Assembly: GCA_014529385.2 (NCBI GenBank)
Contig: CM043952.1
Span: 58,798,119 to 58,862,118, forward strand
Length of the DNA stretch: 64,000 nt
From: Adiantum capillus-veneris
Taxonomy: Eukaryota > Streptophyta > Polypodiopsida > Polypodiales > Pteridaceae
Direction of reading: 5' to 3'
The translations under genes were made by a program, and so were the position numbers. A model generated the notes under the pieces. That model worked only from the letters and a program-made list of their open reading frames with translations. It had not been told where the DNA came from and made no database searches. Below are positions 1-11,320 of the stretch, one piece after another. The first letter of the stretch is position 1, and every line of letters begins with the position of its first letter.

Positions 1-29
1 GGACTGTCCACAAAACTCCTCTCTTTCCA

Positions 30-32
<3 letters not shown>

Positions 33-62
<30 letters not shown>
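33..62. repeat. (CT)n microsatellite
   Basis: About 15 uninterrupted CT units, the first of many long CT/GA tracts in the window. Confidence 0.95.
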
Positions 63-64
<2 letters not shown>

Positions 65-152
65 GTGGCATACTTGAGTTGCATCGCGAGCTACCCCATG
101 GATGGCCGAGCTTTGTGGTAAGCAGGCAAGTCCTCCTCTCTTCATAAAAATA

Positions 153-230
153 CACTCCATGTTTGAGTTTTTGTTAATGTCTCTGTAAAACTCAAACACT
201 CCATGTTTGAGTTTTTGTTAATGTCTCTGT
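153..230. repeat. 34-bp direct duplication
   Basis: The segment beginning CACTCCATGTTTGAG occurs at 153-186 and again at 197-230, identical by eye over about 34 bases and separated by 10 bases. It is a recent local duplication with no coding content. Confidence 0.85.
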
Positions 231-529
231 CATGTGCATGCACATACATACACACACTCACTATAGTAACCGATAAATATGGAGAGAAGAGGGGACAACA
301 CTGATGCCTAATGTGCAACAACTTTTCAAGCACTTTAAGAAAGGGTATAGAAGTGTCTCTTTATAGTTATTTTTAATATTTCAAAAATACACTTGTTTCT
401 TTCCAAAATACATTGGTATAGGGCTACTCATGCCGTTGTAGCAAGCTGAGATAAGTAAAATTTTGTTATTACAGTACACCTATTGTGTTCTTGGTTGCCT
501 CATGGAGAGGACAAATGTGTAATTCTCAG

Positions 530-628
530 TATCTTAAGGCTTGGCTTGAGCTTGAGGCCATTTTATAATTTCTTTGAGATTTAAATACATTTACTTACTA
601 TTGTGAGTTTGGCCAAAAAAACATATTT
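530..628 (+). repeat. Possible SINE/LINE 3' tail, copy 1
   Basis: The segment reads GGCTTGGCTTGAGCTTGAG, then a T-rich stretch, then TATTGTGAGTTTGGCC followed by a short A run. Segments of the same layout occur at 5620-5722 and 44330-44438. A shared tail ending in poly(A) is what a non-LTR retroposon would leave. No A/B-box promoter or target duplication was established. Confidence 0.4.
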
Positions 629-766
629 GAAAATACACTTGCACAAATTTCTAAAAGATATCAATATTGGTTTTAAAAAAAACCCTTTGAAAAGACAAAG
701 CCAAATTTATCTTTAAAAATTAGATTTTTATTAAACAATAAAATATCTACAACAATTGTCATTTTT

Positions 767-920
767 TTGTTATGTGCACTTAAAACATTTACTCTATGTA
801 AAGTAGAAAGTCTTTTGACTTTACATTTTCAAAAGTCATTTTGTTATGTGTACTTAAACCTAAACCGGTACAATTACTTTGTGTAAAGTAGAAAGTATTT
901 TATTTTCCATTCCCAAAAGT
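767..920. repeat. Diverged tandem duplication, about 75-bp unit
   Basis: Two adjacent units share TTGTTATGTGNACTTAAA, then TGTAAAGTAGAAAGT, then CNAAAAGTNAT. They have drifted apart and are not coding. Confidence 0.7.
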
Positions 921-2395
921 ATTTTCATTTCCTCCAATGTTACTATAATACTATTCACTTTTGCAATTTAAATCTTCCTACCTTTGACTTTTGCATTTTA
1001 GAATAGAGATTATTCAAGGTTTTTTCTTAAGTGAAGCACTGAATGACACATGGAAGGTCTCTCCTTACTTGAAAAATTTAAGGTGCTTCATATATAGTAT
1101 AGATGGGTGAAGGTATTTCAATTCTAGTTGTTGACATGCGTCTCTCAAAAGAGCCTTAAAAGTCTTGCTAAAAAAGAAATCATGCCCTTTCAAATAACCT
1201 TTCTGGATTTTCTTTGAATTTTGTTTGGAGGGGGTGCAACAAATGATTAGACGTTTCAATATAATAATCTTTTAGAAACTTTTGATTCTTTTTGTGTACC
1301 GCAAATCATTTTAAAATTAAGAAGTAAACTAAACTCCACAAAAGACATCCACATTGATTGATATAAGCAAGACAACGTCTCTATAAAGAATATAATTCTT
1401 TGACTTTCTAATTGCAAGTACACTTACTCAGTCCGCTTTGCAAACCTCAATTAATTTTGCTTCAAGATTTTGAGGAAATCTTGCAAATCTAAAAAGAAAA
1501 GTCTTGCAGTGCTTATTCATGCACGCCAACCCTTCCAACAATACATAGTTCTGTCCCACTTGTAGAAGTCTCCACCTAGGTTCACTGCCCCTGTGCAGAC
1601 CAAGCTAGCTCTTGCCCCCCTCGTGTCCCTATCAACTTCATCAAACCGGTCCCGCCATTGTTACCTCTCGTGAAAACCATCCCGACACAGAGCAAGGCAA
1701 AGACATCTGTAGCACGTGGTTGCACTTGATTAAGCTTGCACTCTCATGTGCCCTGCACCTCCTAGGCTGAGTGGAGCTCCATCATTCTTGCATCTCTCAA
1801 AATTTTACAATTTGAAAGGAAAAGAGGCCTTGCTATTATACGTGCCCCCTTGACCATTAGTATGTCCCTATTTCTGCTTCCTTGGCATCATTTATCCTCA
1901 ATTGTGGCATGCATTCTCTACCTACCCATCCTTTGTCCTGACCCAGTGTTGCAGCTCCTGAGTCACAACCTTGCGAGATGAAGTATCAACTGTACCCCTT
2001 TCTCCCCTATGCAAGAAGAAACTTCGCACATGCCCTCCATCTCTTACCGTCCCTGCACTGGAGAGAAGTGGCCCCTAGTTTCACCTCTATGTTCACCACG
2101 CCTTTCAACAAAAAAGACTAGGGCGCACACACACACCTTCGTGACGCAAGGACAACACAAAAAAAATTTATCTTTATCTTTCCTCCGCTCGTCCTAATCC
2201 ATGGTTGCAATTAAGCACAACAAAAAGATCTTCGTCTCTCTCTCCCGCTCCTCTTGACACACGGGATGTATCTCTCTCTCCTCCACTTGCAACTGTCCCA
2301 CGATAGAGCAAGTTGCCACATTAGCGAGCATAGCACTGTGACTAAGCCTGTGATCTATTTGTCCCTCCTGGCTCGTCGTGACGCATTGCCAGCAG

Positions 2396-2398
<3 letters not shown>
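921..2398. other. Non-coding spacer
   Basis: AT-rich sequence changes to a C-rich, pyrimidine-biased stretch at about 1550-2250. The short reading frames here have no recognisable domain and several owe their length to low complexity. I see no gene. Confidence 0.6.

Positions 2399-2445
<47 letters not shown>
2399..2445. repeat. (CT)n microsatellite
   Basis: About 23 CT units. The serine/leucine-rich frames over this tract are artefacts of the repeat. Confidence 0.95.
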
Positions 2446-2447
<2 letters not shown>

Positions 2448-2874
2448 TCCTTCATTGCCTTGTCCCCCAGGGCCCCCTTGTTTTCCCTCAAGCCCAAAGG
2501 CAGTATCTTATGAGATTCACCTTAATTCCATCCTACAAAAACGTTTGCCCCACCTACTTGCAAGCAATTTCTACACCCTTTTTTTGGCATTTTGGATGTT
2601 TTGATATATTTTTCCCAAATTATAGACACCTTTTGCTTTGAAATTAAAAATTTTGGTGAAGGGTTTTGATTTTTAATTTTTAACAAGTCCACTCATAGCT
2701 TAGTACAAAGAGAATAAATAAAGAAAAAATTGAAATTTTATATATTTAATATATTGAAATCTTTTGATGTCTTCCATAGGTGATCTCTAAAAAAATACTT
2801 TCCCTTTGTCTCTTTGACTCTATTTTTCTACGAGTACGAAGTACCCTATGCTGTTTGGCCGTCCACTCAAAGTT

Positions 2875-3460
2875 TTCCTCTTGACCTTAGCAAAAGCGTT
2901 GAACTCTTGGGAGAAAGTATGGACCATTGTGTAAAGCGTGTTGATTAGTCCAACATGCCGTGTGAATGATGGGAAACTTTTTGTCTTGCTCAAAAATCCT
3001 TAAAGAACAAGGTGAAGGTTCACTTTGGCATTCTAAAAGAATAAATGAAGGGAAAGTAAAGTCATTGAAGGCTCTATGAAATGAAAAAACCCATTCAAAA
3101 ACTAAACAAGTGAAAGGGTTATGGTGGGTTTTTTGAAACAATAAGAAAGTGATAAAATCATTAGGTCGAATTAAACTGGAATTGGTGTTCGAGAAAGGAT
3201 TACCTTAGCTTTGTCTTGAGCCGGTTGCAAATCGAGGCTAGTCGGTTGCAAACCATGGTAAAGAGAAAATCGGTGAAATTTGTGAGAAATTAGTTCAAAA
3301 ATCATGCAAATTTCAAAAAAAAAAATGCTAGTATTTTTTGTTTGCTTCTTTGCGAGGAGGAAACTTGGCTGATGGTCGTTTAATAATAGAAACTTTCCCA
3401 AATACTAACTAGAATTAACCTATAAAATGCAAGAAAAGTCAAGCCACGGGAGGTTACGAA
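2875..3460 (-). repeat. Dispersed repeat mosaic, related to 44.0-46.8 kb
   Basis: The reverse complement of 3107-3182 (AATGATTTTATCACTTTC and flanks) matches 44,238-44,310 and 46,505-46,580. The part with TTAGTTCAAAAATC and GAGGAAACTTGG at 3285-3375 matches 46,390-46,470 in direct orientation. The region is a patchwork of fragments of one or more repeat families; no coding capacity was seen. Confidence 0.65.
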
Positions 3461-3511
3461 ATAAAGGTGGATTAAAAAGAACTCATTAAAAAAAAATATA
3501 CGTGTGTATGT

Positions 3512-3534
3512 AATATATATATATATATATATAT
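3512..3534. repeat. (AT)n microsatellite
   Basis: A short AT tract a few bases before one copy of the GAATTATGCAAGGTGAAGC repeat. Confidence 0.9.
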
Positions 3535-3540
3535 TATTAA

Positions 3541-3645
3541 AATTATGAAAAGTAAAGCTTCATTTTAACATTTTAAAACAATAGAATGCAATAGAAGTCA
3601 AAACATGTCGGAGATGAAATGAAAGGTGAAATAAAAAGATCCATT
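3541..3645 (+). repeat. Microsatellite-anchored repeat, copy 1
   Basis: The segment runs AATTATGAAAAGTAAAGCTT, then an imperfect CATTTTAAAACAATAGAATG, then GTCAAAACATG. The same order of blocks is found at 4458-4545 and 4633-4735, and inverted at 43,855-43,930 and 46,255-46,345. A simple repeat precedes the AATTATG end in most copies. Confidence 0.7.
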
Positions 3646-4457
3646 TATTATCTGAAAACCAAAATAACATTCAAGATATGTCTCAATCATCGCTGAAAAC
3701 ATTGATAGCATGCCTAACTCAACTCTCCTCTAAGGATTCTTTTAGAAATCCAAAAATGGAAGATTTCAATTATTCAAAAAAGTAGGGGAGTGACCGCACC
3801 CATCAGAAAAAGGGAGAACACTAACGAGTGGAATGAAGCAATCCAAGCCATCACACTCACAACTAGATAACAACAGTCAAGGCTTTACAAAATAAAAGAC
3901 CCATTGACAAAAAAAGAAAAAAAGATTTCAATCATTTCAAATGAAAAGATAGGCCTAACCCGTACTAGAAATAACACGATGAAAGTTCTTTGAGAAAGAG
4001 AAAATAACAAAGTAACATTATTATTTTTAAACATTTGTCATCATACTATATTTTTTGAAGACAAGTATGACAACAAGCTATTTAAATTGCAATATATCCA
4101 GAAGTATAAAAAATAATTACTCAAAAAAACTTGGAAGCATGATAACAAATTGAGAAAAAAAAAAGGTGAAAGAGTATTTGTGTCATACCAAATAACTACA
4201 ATGCCCCTCTTTAACAACCTCTCATAAAGAATAAAACAAAAAGTTCATCTCCATGTCACTCTAATTAGCAAGATTTATTCAATGACCCACGGTTGCACTC
4301 GTAATGCAGCCCTTTATTAAGGCTCTATGTAGTCCAAAAAAGAAGAAGATTTTAATTATTCTCATTAGAAAAATTCTAATCAATATAAGACAATAAAATT
4401 TTAAATGTATACCTAACTCTCTTCTCCTGCTTGTTTCAAAAGAAAGTCATAAACTAG

Positions 4458-4545
4458 AATTATATAAGGTGAAGCTTTACTTTGGCATTTCTAAAAGAAT
4501 AGAATGCAAGAAAGGTCAAGCTACGTGAGATTGTGAAAGAAAAAG
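4458..4545 (+). repeat. Microsatellite-anchored repeat, copy 2
   Basis: GAATTATATAAGGTGAAGCT, then CTAAAAGAATAGAATGCAAG, then GGTCAAGC. This copy is followed, rather than preceded, by the compound microsatellite at 4546-4626, which is then followed by copy 3. Confidence 0.7.
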
Positions 4546-4614
<69 letters not shown>

Positions 4615-4626
4615 GAGAGTGTGTGT
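4546..4626. repeat. Compound microsatellite (AC)(AT)(GA)(GT)
   Basis: Four dinucleotide tracts follow one another without spacers, about 80 bases in all, between two copies of the anchored repeat. This is consistent with microsatellite expansion inside a repeat. Confidence 0.95.
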
Positions 4627-4632
4627 TTAATT

Positions 4633-4735
4633 AGAATTATGCAAAGTGAAGCTTTAGTCTAGCATTCTAAAAGAATAGAATGCAAAAAAGGTCAAACCAT
4701 GCAAGCTATGAAATGAGGATGAAATAAAGAGACTA
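4633..4735 (+). repeat. Microsatellite-anchored repeat, copy 3
   Basis: GAATTATGCAAAGTGAAGCT, then ATTCTAAAAGAATAGAATGC, then GGTCAAACCATG. This is the copy closest to the apparent consensus. It contains the small inverted repeat ATTCTAAAAGAAT, which could form a hairpin. Confidence 0.75.
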
Positions 4736-5302
4736 GTTTGATACATTAAAATCAAAAGAAAATTTAAGATAAGTCCGAATCATCACTAAAAACATTGGAA
4801 GTATGCCTAACTCAAATCTCCTCTCTAAAAAACATTCATTCAATTATTTTTTTCTTAATAAATTTGTCACGAAGCCCTTTCATTTAAGGACTTTATAGAT
4901 TCTGTTTTATAAAATTATTGTATTGTTTTCTATGCTTATTAGACCTATTTTTAATAAAAGCATTAAAATATTTATTTATTTTATTTTATCAATGGCTCCA
5001 TTTATTTTATATATTTTTTTTTACTTTGTTTTAAAATGTCAATGTCTATCACCTTGTTGCTTAAGTGGTGCCTTCATAAGATATAAGACATTTGTGCTTA
5101 TATTTATACAATGGACAATACAATTTTATATAAAAACACAAAAAAATGACATATGATAGCAGGCACTACTTAGCACGCCTCCATGAATTATGATAATAAG
5201 CACTCATTCAGACTTACTTCCATAACTCTCACCCCCCTTAATTCACTAGACCTTTGTGACTTCTCACCTTGTTTAGATTAACAATGAATCATGACTTAGG
5301 AG

Positions 5303-5304
<2 letters not shown>
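4736..5304. other. Non-coding AT-rich spacer
   Basis: Very AT-rich. A hydrophobic 77-codon frame at 4923-5156 reflects T-rich composition and has no family resemblance. No gene seen. Confidence 0.6.

Positions 5305-5345
<41 letters not shown>
5305..5345. repeat. (AT)n microsatellite
   Basis: About 20 AT units. Confidence 0.95.
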
Positions 5346-5346
<1 letters not shown>

Positions 5347-5619
5347 CTACTTTATTGTAGCTAGCTTCATCACTTGTTGATTTTTCCCTTTTTTATTTTA
5401 TGTTGTTTTCGAATGTCAATGTGATCTTGTGACGATCCACATGATCGAAGGCAAACAAGCCTTAGAGGATTGGTATAGACTCATACATGTCATGATGACA
5501 ACTTGTAATAAGTGACTAGAGATGCTTGAATCCCATAAATATGACGATTGATTACATTTGCATTACATCAAAACTTTGGAGTAGTTGTGGTCTCTCTGTC
5601 AAGCAGAAAACATGTAATC

Positions 5620-5722
5620 TTTTGACTCTCAAGGCTCGGTCTGAGCTTGAGTTTGGTGTATTTTTTTGATGTTATTAATACTATCCACTCACAATTGTGA
5701 GTTTTTTCAAAAAAAAAAAGAA
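5620..5722 (+). repeat. Possible SINE/LINE 3' tail, copy 2
   Basis: CTCAAGGCTCGGTCTGAGC, then a T-rich part, then CACTCACAATTGTGAGTTTT and an 11-base A run. It has the same layout as 530-628, and the CACAATTGTG core is palindromic. Confidence 0.45.
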
Positions 5723-5724
5723 GA

Positions 5725-6065
5725 ATGTCAATGTGATCCTTTCACCTTGTTGTTTAAGCGGCCTCGTCCCGTGACATATAAGACATATCTACTACGTCTT
5801 TATGGAGCATGGAAAAATGTTGAGACCTTATAACATCCACTTGTCATCTTAAGGGTGACTCCACTTTTTGGATTACATAAGTCCTCAACAAAGGGTTTGA
5901 TATTGGGTGCAATTGTGGACCATTATATCCTTGTTGATTAATGCCAAATGGAAACCTAATGATGACATTTTTTTAAAACTATTTTTTGTAGGCCTTTGTG
6001 AAAGGGTTGAAAAATTCTTACCTCTCTCTTGAAAGAGGGTGCTCAAAGATTCCAACAAAAAATTC
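5725..6065 (+). repeat. Dispersed repeat, second copy at 46.56-46.77 kb
   Basis: The blocks TTTTTGGATTACATAAG, then TTGATTAATGCCA, then CTAATGATGA, then TAGGCCTTT occur in the same order at about 46,590-46,770. The 60-codon minus-strand frame inside it is not preserved in the other copy, so it is not a gene. Confidence 0.7.
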
Positions 6066-9000
6066 AATTTATTTCATCACACTTTTAATTGTAATTGTAG
6101 CTCCAATTGTTAGTGACATCTCTTCTAACATCTGTTTCCACTACAAGTATGTACTTTTAAATTTGACAATATAATTTTTGATGCTTTTATGGCAAAGCTT
6201 GCTTTTGAAACATAACAACAAAAACCAGTGTACGAAAGACAACATTGTAAGGTTTTTTGTACAATCATTTTTATGAATAAAGGAGCGGATAACGTTTTCT
6301 CTATACGTCATGTGTCATTTCTTCTAAACTGTGTTTTTCAATTTCTCGCACCGCACCACACGATTGTCGCATTGCAATTCTAGGGGCACCCATGTGTTTA
6401 TCTTGTTAAGATCTATGTGTGGATATCTACATTTTAAGCGTCACATGAAAATTGAGCATCTACGTCTATGACCTCTAGGTGACATCTCTCTCTATCCAAG
6501 TGTCATTTTTGAATTTTATCAATTGCACATGATTCTATACACTTAGGAGAACCTAATAGGTACATCTAAAATCCAAAAACCTAACTTTCGTAGGGGAGCT
6601 AGGAGAAAATGCAATTTTTTCCGATGTTGTAGTACAAGCCTAACAACCAAGTTTTATTCTATATAGTCTTTATAAGTTTCCTATGAAGTTTGAAGTCAAT
6701 CAGAGTTGATTTGCTCAAGGATTTCCATGTGGATAGGTGAGAGGTCCAAAGAAGAGAATTAGAGATTTTGATAGATAGAGTGCACAACGAGTATCAAAGT
6801 GGAGTGTGCTGTATTCAGACAAGAGTCTGACAACCTCTTGGCGTGCCTCCATGCCCTAGTCAAGTCACTTGCTTCCCAAGATTGACATTTTGTCTTGGTT
6901 TCGTCTCTTTTGGAGATGTGATAGGTGTTGACTATTGTGGGTCCCAAGACACTGACAACATTGTCGGGGAACGAATACCAAAACTAGAGTAAACACAGTC
7001 ACGTATGATAGAGTTGCCTTAACACTAGTTTGGTACCGAAAAAAACACTAATTTTTTTTCACAAATTCAAATAAAATGGTACAAGAAATCTAAATTACAT
7101 CTCAAGAAATAATTTTACAAACTTAAAAAATGTTATATAAAGTACCCATAAAAATTATAATCAATCAATTTTGTACACAATCTCAATAGTAACTACACTC
7201 ATGAAAAGCACCTACACAAAACAGCAGTCGATGTTTCACTAAAATTTGTACTCTAGTCTAAGAAAAAAATGAGTAGGGTGTATTCAATAATCCATGGTAA
7301 CTACTTAAATATGTGTTTGAAGTTTTTGTAATTGCTATGGGGAAAAAAAACTTTGTGAATAGAATTAAATATAAAAATTTGTGGGTCAAATCTGCAACAT
7401 CTACCAATTAAATTAATGATCAATAAAAAATTCAGTTCATCTAAATTTTCAATGTCTTATGAGATGTATATATTAGATGTACGACTCCATTACATAAGGT
7501 GATACTATTTGATGGTTAGGAAAGCCACACTTGGTGAGTTATGTCATATTCCAATAATTGCACATGTTGTAATTTTTATTTTTATTTATAAAAGATTAGA
7601 CTTAAAATAATGTCCACTTTTGGATTCTTCCCTTTATCTCACTTATTCGTATATAAATACCTCATATATCTCAAAAAATACTTAACCAACATTTGTGAGA
7701 GATAATCACAATTTTCCCTTGCAGATGAAGCTAAAGGATAGGTTTCTGAATGATATCTCACTAGTGTGTTTAAGTACTTATGTGAAGTTTGGGTGCAAAT
7801 TGACCAACAAAAAGCGAGAAAGAGCCAGAGAGGGGAAACGTCAAGGCTGATTACTTGTAGGCACCTATTTGCAAAGCCAATACAAGATACAGGTTAATAA
7901 AGAGACTAAAAGAGGGTTATAAAGACCTTGGATCTAGGAAAAGGGGTAGAAGTACATTCTGGGAGGTTTCCAAGCGAAAAACTCGATTTTATCTTTGTTC
8001 TCAGGTATAGAACCTAGAAACTTACAAGGCCAAGGTCAGGTAATCTTGACTTGGCTAGGCTATCCATCAATTACAGAAGGGGGTGGGGCATCACAAGTGG
8101 GTCTAGAGCCAAGATTTGACCCTTTAAGCCAAAAGAAGTATTGAAATAGAGCTTAAGATAAAATCACTTGTCATTTGAGATGAAAATTGGCATAGATACT
8201 CTTAAATAAGGGTAGAACACTTGGGAATTGACCAAAGCTAGAAAAATTGACCAAAAGAAGGAGCTAAGGAGAAAATTGCAATTTTCTTCTCATCTTCTAC
8301 TAGAAAGAGATTGTTTGTCTAGATTTGATGCCAGGGGTTTGTCTTAAGGTTTGAATCAGACTAATAGGGTTGAAAGTTCAATTTTACACATTTCCACATG
8401 GGGAGGAAGAAAATTGTGATTTTCTTCTTAGGTCCTAGCTACATTAGTTTTGAAGAGCCCATGTTTGTACCACAGAAAGTCCCGGTGTCAAGAACACAAT
8501 CACATAGTCAAATTTGGAATTACTCTCTAATGTATGAGGCGAAATCAATTTCCATTTGGAAGGCACACTTAAGGAAGGTCACAAGACTTTTGAGACTATC
8601 AGAAAAGTCAAAACTTTGAAATTCTTGCAATGTAAGATCCCCAAATTTTGGGTCTCTTTAAAAAATAGTAAAAATAGATTCCAATACTTGTTCTGCCAGA
8701 TTTTGATTTATAATGCATAATTGACAGTATTCTAAGGTTTTAAAGTGAAAAGAAAAGTCATTTTCATGTCTTAATAAGCCAGACGCCACGTTTGATTCAA
8801 TTTTGGAAAAATATGTTTTTTTATCTTTTTATGCATTTTGGTCCTTTTTTGCAAAAAGCAAGGCTGGATCCTTAATCTACAAGTCCAGAGGAAGCTATGG
8901 TTCAATTTTGTAAAAAACTACTTTTCGAACGCTTTTCATGCTAGGTTTAGCTTTTCATGATCTTTAATGCTTTTTATTCTAGTGGATGAGAGGAACTTGT

Positions 9001-9817
9001 GGTTCAATTTTAGAAAATTTTGTGTTTTTTTATTTTTACCATATTTTTAGTTTTCTATCCTTTTTAGCGTTTTTGAAAAGCAACATGCTTTTTAAGATAA
9101 TCTACACATAAAAATATTATTTTTAGACTACGTCGATTTAAAAACGACCACCCAAAGAAAAAACGGGATTAAACAAATTTTTTATGGGAATTATTTTTTC
9201 AAAAAGAGATATTGTAAATACTCTAGGGAAACGGGAAAGTCATAATTATGTTGGGGCCTCACAGTACGACATAGTCTATTCACGGTTTCATTAGTTGCCT
9301 GCATATTGTTCAATTAGTCAATTTTATCGTAAAAATTGAAGGAAAATTGGAAGAGTTGACTGTCAAAAGCTAAGCCATGTTTTTAGCAAAGTGTCCAAAA
9401 TCTTATAGCTAATCAAGCTGAAGAGATAGCCCTATTTTCTGCTTTGGGCACACTCCATCCTCGTGCAAAGCGTATAAATTGACAGGCATTACTGAGTTCT
9501 TAGTGCCGTCAGTTGCATCTACTACCACAAGGCAATACGTAACTATTATACGATGTAGCACAAGATCATCCTCACCATCTCCACCATAAGCTCTTTCCTC
9601 TAGTTCATGAGAAGAAGAACAAGAAAAATACTCTCTCTCTATTTTCTTACTATCTCCTCTCTCTATTCATGGTGTACGCGATCTTCGACTATATTCGTGG
9701 TGTAAACCTCTACATAACTCTCATCACCGCTCTCTTGCAAAAAGTAAGAATCCTTTCAATAACTCCTAGCCAATCATAAAGTATGTGAGAAGCTCTAAAC
9801 TCCATAGCCATCCTCTT

Positions 9818-9819
<2 letters not shown>
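6066..9819. other. Long non-coding spacer
   Basis: About 3.7 kb with no reading frame beyond 75 codons, no transposon domain and no RNA gene that I could recognise. The sequence has the even AT-rich texture of old, decayed repeat DNA. Confidence 0.55.

Positions 9820-9869
<50 letters not shown>
9820..9869. repeat. (CT)n microsatellite
   Basis: About 25 CT units followed by a T run. Confidence 0.95.
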
Positions 9870-9876
<7 letters not shown>

Positions 9877-10055
9877 TTTTGCGTAGCTACCCTCTCGATG
9901 GTTGTTTTTTTGTACACGAGTGCATGTATGGACTTGCCGAGTGTGTATGAAGTTGCTCCATGCTTATTTCATCATGTTGAACAAACTAATTTATGCACAC
10001 ACAATGGTCACGTGTGTACATAAAAAGTGCTTTTTGTTTGACATCACATAGACGG

Positions 10056-10927
10056 TGTGAGAAGGTTGGAACCACACACAAAGCCTCTATGATAAGCTGA
10101 CACACACTCTTGGAGTAAAACACACAAACATTATGGGGCACCACTTGGCTTACAAAACCCGCCTGGCCGAGACAGGAAACACATAGATGGACTGAGAAGA
10201 GAGATATTTCCCACTTGCCCACTCAACACTCACACATACATACTCACACACACACACTATCAATTCAGCTCAAAGGAGGAAAATTGATGTTGTTTAGACT
10301 CAATGAAACTCAGCCCAACACCAATCAGGAAAATAGTTTACACAGTATTGAGGAAATACACCAGATACAACCACAAAAATAAGCACAATCTTCACTCACC
10401 TGAGAAGATTACACAAAAAAAAATATCTATGAGGAATTTGGAAAAATGGACAGCACCATTGCGTCTAGAATGGCCAAAAACCCCACCCTACAATGTCACA
10501 ATGCTCAAATCCGACCTCGGATGAGCTGCTTAGGGACAAAAAATGCTCCGAAACAAGCAAAAACTGAGCTAAGGGTATTGCTCCTCTTCTCCACATTTTT
10601 TCTAGTCTTTTCTCTCAAGTTTTTCAATTACCACACTTATCTTTATTACTTGGGCACCTTTCGCCTTTTAGTTGACCTCAAACGGACCCCGAGCAGGCCA
10701 AAAAGTGGCCTCACAGTGCATGGTTGTCACCCTGCTGCATCCATCCGGCCACCTGGCCCTTAACTTTTTTCAATAAGGCCATAGATTTGGTCCCTCAACC
10801 ACATGAAGTAGCCCTCGAATACAATTCTCATGATGACCTTTTTGCATAATTATCACAAGAAAACACCCACGTTGTGTCCGTACTTATCCACGTGCAAATA
10901 TTGACCCCATTCGACCTCCTAACGCCA
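10056..10927 (-). mobile_element. LTR of a gypsy-type element, copy 1
   Basis: 872 bases running TGTGAG...CGCCA. It matches 23,592-24,494 over its whole length in the same order and orientation: CGCCTGGCCGAGACAGG, then TCAATTCAGCTCAAAGGAGG, then TTGACCTCAAACGGACCCCG, then CACCCACGTTGTGT. The matching ends fall at TG..CA in both copies, as LTR ends do. Copy 2 is flanked by a primer-binding-site-like sequence, which sets the element on the minus strand; this copy would then be the 3' LTR or a solo LTR. The right flank (CTAGCCTAAAGAAGG on the plus strand) is not a strong polypurine tract. The flanks GACGG (left of this copy) and CTAGA (right of copy 2) do not match as a target duplication. Confidence 0.75.
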
Positions 10928-10933
10928 CTTACC

Positions 10934-11074
10934 TAGCCTAAAGAAGGTTTAGAAAAGCTGTATGGGGGCCTGCTGTAGAGGCGCGTGAGAAGGAAAAAGT
11001 AAATGTTACTTCTGCCTTCTCGCACGCCTCTGCGGCAAGCCCCCAGACAGCTTTTTTAAACCTTCTTTAGGCTA
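10934..11074. mobile_element. Foldback (MITE-like) element
   Basis: A 141-bp near-perfect inverted repeat. The left arm begins TAGCCTAAAGAAGGTTTAG and the right arm ends AAACCTTCTTTAGGCTA; the arms of about 67 bases meet with almost no loop. The termini begin and end in TA, compatible with a TA-target DNA transposon. It starts 6 bases from the edge of the neighbouring LTR. Confidence 0.85.
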
Positions 11075-11151
11075 TGTTTATAAGAATACAATGATATTAT
11101 GCTTTTTTGGTTATTCAATCAACCATGCTTGGTTGACAGCTCTTCTATCGA

Positions 11152-11153
<2 letters not shown>

Positions 11154-11228
<75 letters not shown>
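11154..11228. repeat. (CT)n microsatellite
   Basis: About 37 CT units, the longest dinucleotide tract in the window. It lies just beyond the 3' end of the histone-like gene of copy A. Confidence 0.97.
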
Positions 11229-11232
<4 letters not shown>

Positions 11233-11320
11233 AGTTCTACTTATATCACTTAAAACACAAATGTACACGACTCATTATATTTGAAAAAGCCACGACTCGT
11301 TATATTTCAAAAAGATATCT

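Noticed and set aside
2254..2641. Two overlapping Ser/Leu-rich frames
   Set aside because: Produced by the (CT)n microsatellite, which has no stop in any frame.
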